This document shows, in pieces, positions 50,631 through 58,686 of a stretch of 64,000 nt of DNA. Where the stretch lies: contig CAWJNN010000006.1 of NCBI GenBank assembly GCA_963844115.1, forward strand, positions 1-64,000, read 5' to 3'. Source of the stretch: CS4-C045 sp963844115 (GTDB lineage: Bacteria > Planctomycetota > Planctomycetia > Pirellulales > UBA7805). The position numbers and the translations under genes are program-made. How positions within the stretch are numbered: position 1 is the stretch's first letter; each line of letters begins with the position of its first letter. The notes below the pieces were generated by a model. It made no database searches and was not told the DNA's origin. It saw nothing but the letters and a program-made list of their open reading frames with translations.

Positions 50631-52163
50631 ATGTCAACGGTACCGATGATTGACGAACAAGATCCAGATATGGGGATGCACGAGTCGGCACGGCGCGAAA
50701 AGCTGGGCAAGCTGGCAGCGTTGGGCGTCGATCCGTGGGGATCCCGGTTCGACGACCATCAGGCGATCGAGGCGATCCGAGCGCGAGAAGACGAGATCGT
50801 TACGGAACCGGAGGATCCCGCTTCGGAGCGACGCAGTCCCGAACAGTCGGGGCCGAAGGTTCGGGCGGCCGGTCGTGTCGTGTTGCAACGCAAGAAAGGC
50901 AAGCTGATCTTTCTGGACATGCAGGACTGGACGGGCCGGATCCAGGTGATGATCGGCAAGAACCAGGTTGGCGAGCGAAATTGGGAGATCGCTCAGCTGT
51001 TCGATCTGGGTGACATCATCGGAGTCGACGGCGAGATGAAGCGGACGCGGACGGGCGAGCTGACGATCTTCGCCGAGCAGCTTCATTTTCTGACGAAGTC
51101 AATCCTCCCTCCGCCGGATAAACATCACGGATTGACCGATCCGGAACTGCGGCAGCGGATGCGCTATCTGGACCTGATTCACTCGGACGGCGTGATGAAC
51201 CGTTTTTTGAACCGCACCAAGATCGTCAAGTCGATCCGCCGCACGCTGGACACCAACGACTTTGTGGAAATCGAAGGGCCGACATTGCATTCGATTGCCG
51301 GGGGCGCCGCCGCTCGACCGTTTAACACGCATCACAACGCCCTGGATATTCCTCTGTTCATGCGGATCGCCCTGGAATTGCATCTGAAGCGATTGCTGGT
51401 GGGTGGTATCGAGCGAGTGTATGAGCTGGGTCGCGTGTATCGCAACGAGGGGATCAGTCCCAAGCACAATCCGGAATTCACCATGCTGGAGGTCTATCAA
51501 GCGTTTGGTAACTACGAAACGATGATGGACCTGACCGAACGAATCATTTTGGATGCGATTGAAGCGACCGGGCAGTCGCGACAGCTTCCCTGGGGTGATG
51601 CGACGATTGATTTTTCGCCGCCGTTTTCCCGCAAGACGTATGACGAGTTGTTTGGCGAGCATACGGGAATCGATCCGCAGGACCAGGCAGCGGTCAAGAC
51701 GTTAGCGGAACAGATTGGCTTCGATACGGCAGGCAAACATCCGGATGTGATCAGGAACGAAGTGTTCGAGGAAAAGGTCGAGGACAACCTGACCGGTCCG
51801 ATTTTCGTGCTGGACTATCCCGCCAGCATTTGCCCGCTGACCAAACGTTCGGCCGAAAGGCCGGAGGTTGCGGAACGATTCGAATTGTTTGTCCAGGGGA
51901 TGGAAATCGCCAACGCGTATACCGAATTGAACGATCCGGATCTGCAGGAACAGTTGTTCCGCACTCAACTGGAAGGCCAGAAGGAAGAGGATTCGATGGC
52001 CAAGATGGACGACGACTTTATCCGGGCGCTACGGCACGGCATGCCGCCGGCGGGCGGATTGGGTGTCGGGATCGACCGTCTGGTCATGTTGTTGACGAAT
52101 ACGCAGACCATTCGTGATGTGATTCTGTTTCCACTGCTTCGACCGGAAACCGGTGATCAGTAG
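50631..52163 (+). CDS. lysS: Lysyl-tRNA synthetase, class II
   Basis: Charges tRNA-Lys. The N-terminal anticodon-binding OB fold contains KVRAAGRVVLQRKKGKLIFL and DWTGRIQVMIGKNQVG. The class II core follows: motif 1 around VEIEGPTLHSIAGGAAARPF, motif 2 YELGRVYRNEGISPKHNPEF with TMLEVYQAFGNYE, and motif 3 GGLGVGIDRLVMLLTNTQTI. Length of 510 residues is normal and the frame is intact. Start ATG 50631; a second ATG (MIDEQDPDMGM) lies six codons later. A good promoter precedes it, and a 7-bp repeat follows its stop codon. Confidence 0.95.
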   Translation: MSTVPMIDEQDPDMGMHESARREKLGKLAALGVDPWGSRFDDHQAIEAIRAREDEIVTEPEDPASERRSPEQSGPKVRAAGRVVLQRKKGKLIFLDMQDWTGRIQVMIGKNQVGERNWEIAQLFDLGDIIGVDGEMKRTRTGELTIFAEQLHFLTKSILPPPDKHHGLTDPELRQRMRYLDLIHSDGVMNRFLNRTKIVKSIRRTLDTNDFVEIEGPTLHSIAGGAAARPFNTHHNALDIPLFMRIALELHLKRLLVGGIERVYELGRVYRNEGISPKHNPEFTMLEVYQAFGNYETMMDLTERIILDAIEATGQSRQLPWGDATIDFSPPFSRKTYDELFGEHTGIDPQDQAAVKTLAEQIGFDTAGKHPDVIRNEVFEEKVEDNLTGPIFVLDYPASICPLTKRSAERPEVAERFELFVQGMEIANAYTELNDPDLQEQLFRTQLEGQKEEDSMAKMDDDFIRALRHGMPPAGGLGVGIDRLVMLLTNTQTIRDVILFPLLRPETGDQ

Positions 52164-52212
52164 TAATCAGTAATCAGTAATCAGTAATCAGTAATCAGTA
52201 ATCAGTAATCAG
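52164..52212 (+). repeat. 7-bp microsatellite TAATCAG x7
   Basis: Seven exact TAATCAG units begin one base after the lysS stop codon (TAG at 52161-52163) and end 50 bp before the ABC permease gene. The seven-base period is the same as in the two heptamer arrays at 30215 and 37301. Confidence 0.95.
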
Positions 52213-52262
52213 TGACAACCGACCTGCGGATGCCGACTACTGATTAAGCCAAAGGATTGGCT

Positions 52263-53837
52263 ATGTATAAGTTGCTGCTGTGCTGGCGCTATCTGCGCAC
52301 GCGTTATATCGCGCTTGCTTCGGTCATCAGTGTGACGCTGGGTGTGGCGACGTTAATCGTGGTCAACAGTGTCATGTCGGGCTTCACGCACGAGATGGAG
52401 GATCGCATTCACGCGATCCTGTCGGACATCGTCTTTGAATCGCATGGGTTGGAGGGTTTTTCCGATCCCGGCTGGCATATGGCAAAGATTCGCGAGATCG
52501 GGGGCGATCGGATTGCCGGTCTGACGCCGACCGTCCATGTCCCCGCCATGTTGAACTTCCAGGTCGGCGGTCGATGGGTGCATCGGCAGGTCAATTTTAT
52601 CGGAATCGATCCGGCGACCTATGGCCAGGTCAGTGATTGCCGCCAGTATCTACAGCACCCAGCCAATCGCGAATCACTCAGCTTCCAACTGCACGAGGGT
52701 GGCTACGACGAACACGATCACACGAGCGATTCGGACTCGGGCTATCGCCACGGCATGAAGCTGGCCGGCTGGCCGCGACGTCGCGAGGTGGCCAATCGGG
52801 AAAAGGAGTGGCTGAGGGCGCAGCAGACCGCCAATGCGATCCGGGATCAACAAGCAGCCGAGGAGACCCGCGACCCATTTAAGGATATCGAGAATCCGAC
52901 GCAGGCTGCTGATAACGATCGAGGCGTCGAACAAGTCTGGGAGCCAATGGCGGACGATCAGCTGGTCGACAAGGCGACCGAGCAGTTCACGGGGATCGTG
53001 ATGGGCATGGCGCTGGCGCGGTTTCGCGGTCAGGACGGCGATGACTATTTCCTGACGCTGCCCGGCGACGATGTGCGCGTAACCTTTCCAACTTCCGGCA
53101 CGCCGCCGAAAGCGGTCAGTGGCGTCTTTACGATCGCGGACTTTTACGAGAGTAAGATGAGCGAATACGATTCGGCGTTCGTATTTGTCCCGCTGGCCAA
53201 ACTACAAGAGATGCGGGGGATGGTCGATCCGTCGTCCGGTATCTCGAACGTGACATCGATTCAGATTCGGCTGAAGGATGGAGTTGATTTGAACAGCGTT
53301 CGCGACGATTTGCGGGCCGCCTTTCCGCCGGAGCTGTACGGCATCGCGACGTGGCGGGACAAGCAGGGGCCGCTATTGGCCGCCGTGCAGATGGAGACCG
53401 CCATCCTGAATATTCTGCTGTTTATGATTATTGCCGTTGCGGGATTCGGCATTCTGGCGATCTTCTTCATGATCGTGGTGGAAAAGACCAAAGACATCGG
53501 GGTCTTGAAGTCGTTAGGAGCGTCCGGGGCGGGTGTCATGAGTATCTTTTTGTCCTACGGCCTGTGCCTGGGGACGGTTGGCTCGGGAGCAGGTGTGGTA
53601 CTGGGTTTGTTGTTTGTCGCCAACATCGATCGAATTCGCGTCGGGATCGAACGGTTGACCGGGCAGGAGGTGTTTGACCCCTCGGTCTATTACTTCCAGC
53701 AGATACCGACAATTGTTGATGCCTGGACCGTCGTCTGGGTCATCGTTGGTGCGATTGTGATCGCTGTCATGGCCAGTATTTTGCCAGCCATCCGCGCCGC
53801 ACGATTGCATCCTGTGGAGGCTTTACGTTATGGTTGA
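52263..53837 (+). CDS. ABC transporter permease, LolC/LolE/FtsX type
   Basis: Membrane subunit of a MacB/LolCDE-type exporter that extracts lipoproteins or other lipids from the inner membrane. First helix ALASVISVTLGVATLIVVNS, a periplasmic domain of about 330 residues, then three C-terminal helices (AILNILLFMIIAVAGFGILA, GLCLGTVGSGAGVVLGLLFV, VVWVIVGAIVIAVMASILPA). Family signatures are VEKTKDIGVLKSLGASGAGV and the end AARLHPVEALRYG. The periplasmic part has a charged insertion (YDEHDHTSDSDSGYRHG and KEWLRAQQTANAIRDQQ) not usual in LolC. Start ATG 52263 behind AAAGGA. Overlaps the ATPase gene by 8 bp. Confidence 0.85.
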   Translation: MYKLLLCWRYLRTRYIALASVISVTLGVATLIVVNSVMSGFTHEMEDRIHAILSDIVFESHGLEGFSDPGWHMAKIREIGGDRIAGLTPTVHVPAMLNFQVGGRWVHRQVNFIGIDPATYGQVSDCRQYLQHPANRESLSFQLHEGGYDEHDHTSDSDSGYRHGMKLAGWPRRREVANREKEWLRAQQTANAIRDQQAAEETRDPFKDIENPTQAADNDRGVEQVWEPMADDQLVDKATEQFTGIVMGMALARFRGQDGDDYFLTLPGDDVRVTFPTSGTPPKAVSGVFTIADFYESKMSEYDSAFVFVPLAKLQEMRGMVDPSSGISNVTSIQIRLKDGVDLNSVRDDLRAAFPPELYGIATWRDKQGPLLAAVQMETAILNILLFMIIAVAGFGILAIFFMIVVEKTKDIGVLKSLGASGAGVMSIFLSYGLCLGTVGSGAGVVLGLLFVANIDRIRVGIERLTGQEVFDPSVYYFQQIPTIVDAWTVVWVIVGAIVIAVMASILPAIRAARLHPVEALRYG

Positions 53838-54669
53838 TGATCGATCCGATGCAGGTGTCTTGCGCGGCCAGGCGGTTGCGCCGCGCCGAAGCAGCGATTC
53901 CACCGATCACGCAGCGCTGGCCGGTCCGCACGTCTCCTTCCCGCGTCGCGATCCGGCAGAGAGAGGCGTCGCCCGGAAAGTGCAGCTTGCCGCGCGCAAA
54001 GTCGAGAAATCGTACGCCAAGGGACAGAACATCATCCCCGTGCTGAGACGCGTCGATCTGGAAATCCGGAGCGGCGAGTTTTTGTCGATCGTCGGTCAGA
54101 GCGGATCGGGTAAGAGCACCCTGATTCATTTGATGGGTACCCTGGATCGGCCGGACGCCGGAGAGATCTGGCTGGATGACAAGCGAATCGACAACGTGTC
54201 GACCAAACGGCGCGACGCTTTGCGCAACGAGTACTTCGGCATGATCTTCCAGTCGTACCATCTGCTGCCCGAGCTGACCGCGGTGGGCAATGTCCTGACA
54301 CCGCTGATGATTGGCTGCAGCACGTTGGGTTATTTGCGTAACCGGCACACGTTGCGCCGCCGCGCGAAGGAATTGTTAGAGGCGGTTGGGCTGGGACATC
54401 GGCTGAATCACAAGCCCAGCGAACTCTCTGGCGGCGAGATGCAACGCACGGCGATAGCGCGTGCGTTAGTGAATAGGCCGCGCGTTCTGTTGGCCGATGA
54501 ACCGACCGGGAACCTTGACCATAAGACGGGATGGGAAATCTTGAAGATTCTGCGATCCTTGAACGAGCAACAAAACCTCACTATAGTCATGGTTACTCAC
54601 GACGAGGAAATCGCCAATCAAGCGGATCGATCGGTGCGATTGGTCGAAGGTCGTGTAGAGCGAGCTTGA
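53830..54669 (+). CDS. ABC transporter ATP-binding protein, LolD-like
   Basis: ATPase partner of the upstream permease, fused by an 8-bp gene overlap. Walker A is SIVGQSGSGKSTLIHLMGTL, the Q-loop FGMIFQSYHLLPELTAVGNV, the signature LSGGEMQRTAIARALVNRP, Walker B VLLADEPTGNLDHKTG and the H-loop VMVTHDEEIANQADR; all are complete. The FQSYHLLPELTAVENV type is typical of the LolD/MacB class. About 50 extra residues at the N-terminus (to PRRDPAERGVAR) look unstructured, so the real start could be later. Together the two genes form a two-component version of LolCDE. Confidence 0.9.
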   Translation: MVDDRSDAGVLRGQAVAPRRSSDSTDHAALAGPHVSFPRRDPAERGVARKVQLAARKVEKSYAKGQNIIPVLRRVDLEIRSGEFLSIVGQSGSGKSTLIHLMGTLDRPDAGEIWLDDKRIDNVSTKRRDALRNEYFGMIFQSYHLLPELTAVGNVLTPLMIGCSTLGYLRNRHTLRRRAKELLEAVGLGHRLNHKPSELSGGEMQRTAIARALVNRPRVLLADEPTGNLDHKTGWEILKILRSLNEQQNLTIVMVTHDEEIANQADRSVRLVEGRVERA

Positions 54670-54766
54670 GGATCGGCCGTTTGCTTCCAAACGGCGCGGC
54701 TTGCCTGTTGTCCTCGCCTTCTCGCATGTCTATGGATCTGCCACTTCGTAAAGAGTTGATTGATCA

Positions 54767-55624
54767 ATGTCATTACAGATTTACATCAACGGCACGTTGT
54801 ACGACAAAGAAGATGCGAAGATCAGCGTCTACGATCACGGTTTACTGTATGGCGACGGCGTCTTTGAAGGGATTCGTAGTTACAGCGGGAAGCCATTCCG
54901 ACTGGAATCGCATCTCGATCGACTGTGGGAGTCTGCCAAAGCGATCTGGCTGGAGATTCCGATCGACAAGAAAACGCTTGCCGCCGATATTGTTGAGACG
55001 CTGAAGATCAACAACATCGATGACGGCTATGTCCGGCTGGTCGTGACCCGCGGCGCCGGGACGCTTGGTCTGGATCCAGACAAGTGCAGCGATCCGCAGG
55101 TGATCATTATCGCGGACCGGATCGCGCTGTATCCGGAAGAGTTTTATACGAACGGTCTGGAACTGGTCACGGTCAGTACGATTCGAAATCATCCAGCCGC
55201 GCTCAGCCCGCGAATCAAGTCGCTGAACTATCTGAACAACATTCTCGCTAAAATCGAAGGTCAACAGGCCGGCTGCATCGAAGCCCTGATGTTGAATCAC
55301 AATGGCGAAGTCACCGAGTGTACTGGCGACAACATCTTTCTAGTGCGTCAGGGGCAGTTGCTGACGCCTCCGTGTGATGCGGGAATTCTGGAAGGGATAA
55401 CGCGCGAGGCGGTGTGCGAACTGGCTGAGGTGGCGGGGATCGTGGTGCGGCGAGTGGCACTAACGCGACATGATGTTTACATTGCCAACGAGTGTTTCCT
55501 GACGGGTACCGCGGCCGAAGTCGTTCCGGTCGTCAAGGTTGACCGACGGGTCATCGGCGACGGCAGTCCCGGTCCGATCACGTGTGATTTGATCAAGCGG
55601 TTCAAGTCGCTAACACGCCGCTAA
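54767..55624 (+). CDS. ilvE: Branched-chain amino acid aminotransferase (class IV PLP)
   Basis: Fold-type IV PLP transaminase for leucine, isoleucine and valine synthesis. Family features: ISVYDHGLLYGDGVFEGIRS at the N-terminus, LSPRIKSLNYLNNILAKIEG with the PLP-binding lysine in the IKSLNYL motif, and EALMLNHNGEVTECTGDNIF followed by LEGITREAVCELAE. NECFLTGTAAEVVPVVKVD is the C-terminal PLP-phosphate region. 285 residues, intact frame. D-amino acid transaminase and aminodeoxychorismate lyase share the fold, but the motif set here is that of short archaeal-type IlvE proteins. It lies 97 bp after the ABC ATPase. Confidence 0.85.
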   Translation: MSLQIYINGTLYDKEDAKISVYDHGLLYGDGVFEGIRSYSGKPFRLESHLDRLWESAKAIWLEIPIDKKTLAADIVETLKINNIDDGYVRLVVTRGAGTLGLDPDKCSDPQVIIIADRIALYPEEFYTNGLELVTVSTIRNHPAALSPRIKSLNYLNNILAKIEGQQAGCIEALMLNHNGEVTECTGDNIFLVRQGQLLTPPCDAGILEGITREAVCELAEVAGIVVRRVALTRHDVYIANECFLTGTAAEVVPVVKVDRRVIGDGSPGPITCDLIKRFKSLTRR

Positions 55625-55706
55625 ATTGCCGCATCAGCCGCGTCGAGTTTTTGGCCCACGGATAGCAGTGCCGACCCAAGGATGTTCTTCAGCGCGCGTC
55701 CGTTTT

Positions 55707-55779
55707 CGTTTAACGGCAAGCCGCAGGCGTCGGTGTCGCGCGACGGTAGACGCATTTGCCTGCGGCTTGCCGTTAAACG
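55707..55779. terminator. 22-bp inverted repeat between convergent genes
   Basis: CGTTTAACGGCAAGCCGCAGGC (55707-55728) and its exact inverse (55758-55779) enclose 29 bp. ilvE ends before it, and the stop codon of the minus-strand DUF368 gene (TAA) lies inside the right arm. It can fold in transcripts of both genes and may act as a two-way terminator, though without a T-run. Confidence 0.55.
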
Positions 55780-56792
55780 GATTTGCGACTCCGTCCCAGC
55801 GCGATCCAATGCAATAAGAAAACAAACAACGCCGCGGCAACCGCCAGCCCAATGTAAGTTGCGACGACCTGGCTTTCAAACTCAGCAGGTGAAGCGTTTT
55901 CCAAAAGGCGGTATTTGACTTTCAGCGATGCAGGATCCGCGAGATACTCTGCCATCTTTGCGTCACTAAAACCGAATACGTCGCGCAAATAGCCCTCGCT
56001 CGTAATATCCTTCTTAAATGGCCAGATCTTACGCAGGGAACCGAACATGAACCCGCACAGAACTGCCATCGTCGTATCAGCGTAATTGGCAAGCAGCCAC
56101 CGCAGCAGCTTGCTGAACATCAACAAGCCAACTGCACATCCGACCGCGAACACACCCAGTGTCACGAAGTCAGACCCGTTGGCCGTCCGCTCCGTTAGAC
56201 GACTGACGGCACCGATCACGTCGTAATACTTGCCCATTAGTACAAGAATGAAGGATCCGCTGATGCCGGGCAGGATCATCGCTGAAATCCCGATGACGCC
56301 ACACAAAAACGTGTACCCCTGGCCTGCCGGCGCAGACTGGGGTAACTGGCCCACCAGCCAGTAGGCAAAGATCGCACCCGCCAGCACGGCCAGAACCGTC
56401 GTCATGCGCCACGTCTGTACCAACCCGGCAACTAAAACACTGGACGCCACGATAAGGCCGAAGAAGACCGACCACGTCGGACCGTAGTGATGGCTCAACA
56501 GGTACTGCATCAAGCGTGCGAGACTGACGATCCCTAAACCGACGCCGATCCCAAGCGTCATCAGGAACCGCAAGTCGACATATACTGCGGCGGCGCGAAA
56601 GTCGCGCTTCACCACCAGCGAGATGAACGTCATATCGAAGCGACTGATGGCGAGGACCAGGCGCTGGTAGATGCCAAGGATCAGCGCAACAGTTCCGCCC
56701 GAAACCCCCGGGACAACGTCCGCACCCCCCATGAGACAGCCGCGGCCAATTTGGAGGAGATCCGAGCGAATGTTAGATTGCGCTTCGTGCAT
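55773..56792 (-). CDS. DUF368 family membrane protein (undecaprenyl-phosphate translocase type)
   Basis: Polytopic protein with the DUF368 signature LMGGADVVPGVSGGTVALIL near the N-terminus and its internal repeat GISAMILPGISGSFILVLMG. DUF368 proteins (PopT) were shown in other bacteria to return undecaprenyl phosphate across the membrane for cell-wall and glycan synthesis. About eight helices can be seen, with a soluble insertion KDITSEGYLRDVFGFSDAKM near the C-terminus. Length 339 is a little above usual because of that insertion. It fits with the lipid-linked sugar genes elsewhere in this window. Divergent from ispE. Confidence 0.85.
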   Translation of the reverse strand: MHEAQSNIRSDLLQIGRGCLMGGADVVPGVSGGTVALILGIYQRLVLAISRFDMTFISLVVKRDFRAAAVYVDLRFLMTLGIGVGLGIVSLARLMQYLLSHHYGPTWSVFFGLIVASSVLVAGLVQTWRMTTVLAVLAGAIFAYWLVGQLPQSAPAGQGYTFLCGVIGISAMILPGISGSFILVLMGKYYDVIGAVSRLTERTANGSDFVTLGVFAVGCAVGLLMFSKLLRWLLANYADTTMAVLCGFMFGSLRKIWPFKKDITSEGYLRDVFGFSDAKMAEYLADPASLKVKYRLLENASPAEFESQVVATYIGLAVAAALFVFLLHWIALGRSRKSV

Positions 56793-56950
56793 ATGTTTTT
56801 CATTTCGTGTGGGATCGGTCGTCTGGATCGCATTATGATATCGCCGAAAAGAGTATCGCTGCCAACGCTTTACGGGCTATAGTCAATTGCCAAAATTAAT
56901 CAGAAATAGCGCAGGTGGTTTCTGTTTTACAGAGTGCATCGGATGGGATG

Positions 56951-56978
56951 TTGACGTAAACCCAAACAGCTCTACAAT
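56951..56978 (+). promoter_or_regulatory. Sigma70-type promoter upstream of ispE
   Basis: TTGACG (56951-56956), 16-bp spacer, TACAAT (56973-56978): the same -35 box and spacing as upstream of lysS. The transcript would start near 56985, about 85 nt before the ispE start. Confidence 0.6.
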
Positions 56979-57070
56979 TTCCGGTTACTTGATCGACTTT
57001 TTTGAGAAAATGATAGGGCAGCGTGACGCCGTTCCTCTGGCAGCGGTCGTCAAAAACAGGGAATGATTCC

Positions 57071-57973
57071 ATGTTGGCCCACGGGTCTGCAGCGGGCATT
57101 GAAGTCCACGCGCCGGCGAAAATTAATCTGTTCCTGGAAGTTATCGCAAGGCGTCAAGACGGTTATCACGAGATTGAGACCGTACTTGCGCCGATATCCT
57201 TGTACGACACCCTTGTTATGCGCACGGTAGGCCGGAAAGAATCTGGCGAGTCGGCGATTACGTTGGATGTTAACGTAGCGGTCGGCTTGAAACAAACCAC
57301 TCCCGCTGGTCGGGACAATCTGGCTGTACAGGCCGCCGAATTGCTGCGTGAGCAGGCTGGCGTCACGCAAGGTCTAGAGATTCGGCTGATCAAGCGGATC
57401 CCCTCGGAAGCGGGTTTGGGCGGCGCGTCCAGTGACGCGGCCGCAGTACTGATCGGTGCCAATCGCTGTTGGGAGCTGGGCTGGAGCGTCGATCGACTCT
57501 CGCAGCTCGCCGCGCAACTGGGCAGCGACGTTCCGTTTTTCCTGACGCGAGGCGCGGCCATATGCCGTGGTCGGGGCGAAAGCGTCGAACCCTTGCCCGG
57601 GTTGGGCGGCTGGCACCTGGTGATCGCTCATCCGCCAGACGGACTTGCGACAGCGCAAGTGTACCAACAGTGCAAGGTTCCTCAACAGCCGCAACGCGTC
57701 GAAGACTTTGTCAAGCGCAGCGAGGACGGTAGGGTACGACCCGCATGGAGGCACATGCACAACCGGCTGGAGACCGCCGCGTCCGAGTTGTTGCCTGGTA
57801 TTCAAAGTATGAAGAAGGAATTCCATCGACTGAACTTTCTGGCACACCAGATGACGGGTAGTGGTAGCGCCTATTTCGGAATTTGTCGAAACGCTCGACA
57901 GGCAAGAAGCCTGGCCGAAGTATTGCGTTCCCGCTTGCCGGGAACGGTGTTTCAAGTTCGCCTTGATTGCTAA
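57071..57973 (+). CDS. ispE: 4-diphosphocytidyl-2-C-methyl-D-erythritol kinase
   Basis: GHMP kinase of the MEP isoprenoid pathway; phosphorylates CDP-ME with ATP. HAPAKINLFLEVIARRQDGY is the first IspE block (Lys and Asn contact the substrate), KRIPSEAGLGGASSDAAAVL the ATP-binding glycine-rich loop, GSDVPFFLTRGAAICRGRGE the third block, and MTGSGSAYFGIC the C-terminal GHMP motif. Length about 300. ATG 57071 is chosen; the frame is open upstream but the family starts here. IPP made by this pathway also feeds the undecaprenyl carrier handled by the neighbouring DUF368 protein. Confidence 0.9.
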   Translation: MLAHGSAAGIEVHAPAKINLFLEVIARRQDGYHEIETVLAPISLYDTLVMRTVGRKESGESAITLDVNVAVGLKQTTPAGRDNLAVQAAELLREQAGVTQGLEIRLIKRIPSEAGLGGASSDAAAVLIGANRCWELGWSVDRLSQLAAQLGSDVPFFLTRGAAICRGRGESVEPLPGLGGWHLVIAHPPDGLATAQVYQQCKVPQQPQRVEDFVKRSEDGRVRPAWRHMHNRLETAASELLPGIQSMKKEFHRLNFLAHQMTGSGSAYFGICRNARQARSLAEVLRSRLPGTVFQVRLDC

Positions 57974-58003
57974 GGGAATTGCTGAGCGCAAAAGGAGAGC
58001 ATC

Positions 58004-58607
58004 ATGGAGATTACGGAAGTTCGCATCAAGCTCATGGAAGACGGTGGCGATCGATTGAAGGCTTTCTGTTCGATTACGTTCGATGACTGTTTTGTCGTGC
58101 GGGATCTAAAAATTATCGAAGGGTCCAGTGGCCCTTTTGTGGCGATGCCCAGTCGCAAATTAACTGCGCATTGCCCTCAATGTGGTTGCAAAAATCATTT
58201 GCGCAGTGGTTACTGCAATCAATGTGGGAGCCGAATGCAGGAGGGTAGGGCCACGAAGGACGATGAAGGGCGGGCAAAACTTTATGCCGACATCGGCGCA
58301 CCCGATCAACTCCCGGTGTCGAGAAATGATTCAGGAAAAAGTGATCGAGGCGTTCGACGAAGAGCTGAAACTAGCCAAGCAGCCAGGATACGTGTCGCGG
58401 TATGACGATTATGACTATGACACGCACGAACCCCATTTCACCACCAAGCCGACCGGCGCCGCGGACAGTCGCAGCGAACAGCGAGATTCCACGAGGCGAA
58501 TCGAGTCGCCCAATACCGATCAAGCGGGACCTCCTCCGCCCAAACAACCACGAGAAAACGCGCCGAAACCGAAGACGGCCGGCGGCTTCGGCGAAGGTAT
58601 TCTTTAG
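58004..58607 (+). CDS. spoVG: SpoVG family protein with zinc-ribbon insertion, frameshifted
   Basis: SpoVG is a small nucleic-acid-binding regulator. The first part MEITEVRIKLMEDGGDRLKA, SITFDDCFVVRDLKIIEGSS and GPFVAMPSRKL matches the family. Then HCPQCGCKNHLRSGYCNQCG, a four-cysteine zinc ribbon, is inserted; Firmicutes SpoVG lacks it. After LYADI one extra G near 58293 shifts the frame; the other frame gives AHPINSRCREMIQEKVIEAF, the normal SpoVG end, and a disordered tail (PPPPKQPRENAPKPKTAGGF). Joined length about 201. It begins 30 bp behind ispE, the same neighbourhood as in some Firmicutes (ispE/purR/spoVG), so the linkage appears old. Confidence 0.85.
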
Positions 58608-58686
58608 CCTGGCGCGGCGACGGTGTTTTGGGCAGTGGCGATGTCCTGGGCAGTGACGATATGCCTTACCTGCTGGCGAGGCTCAT

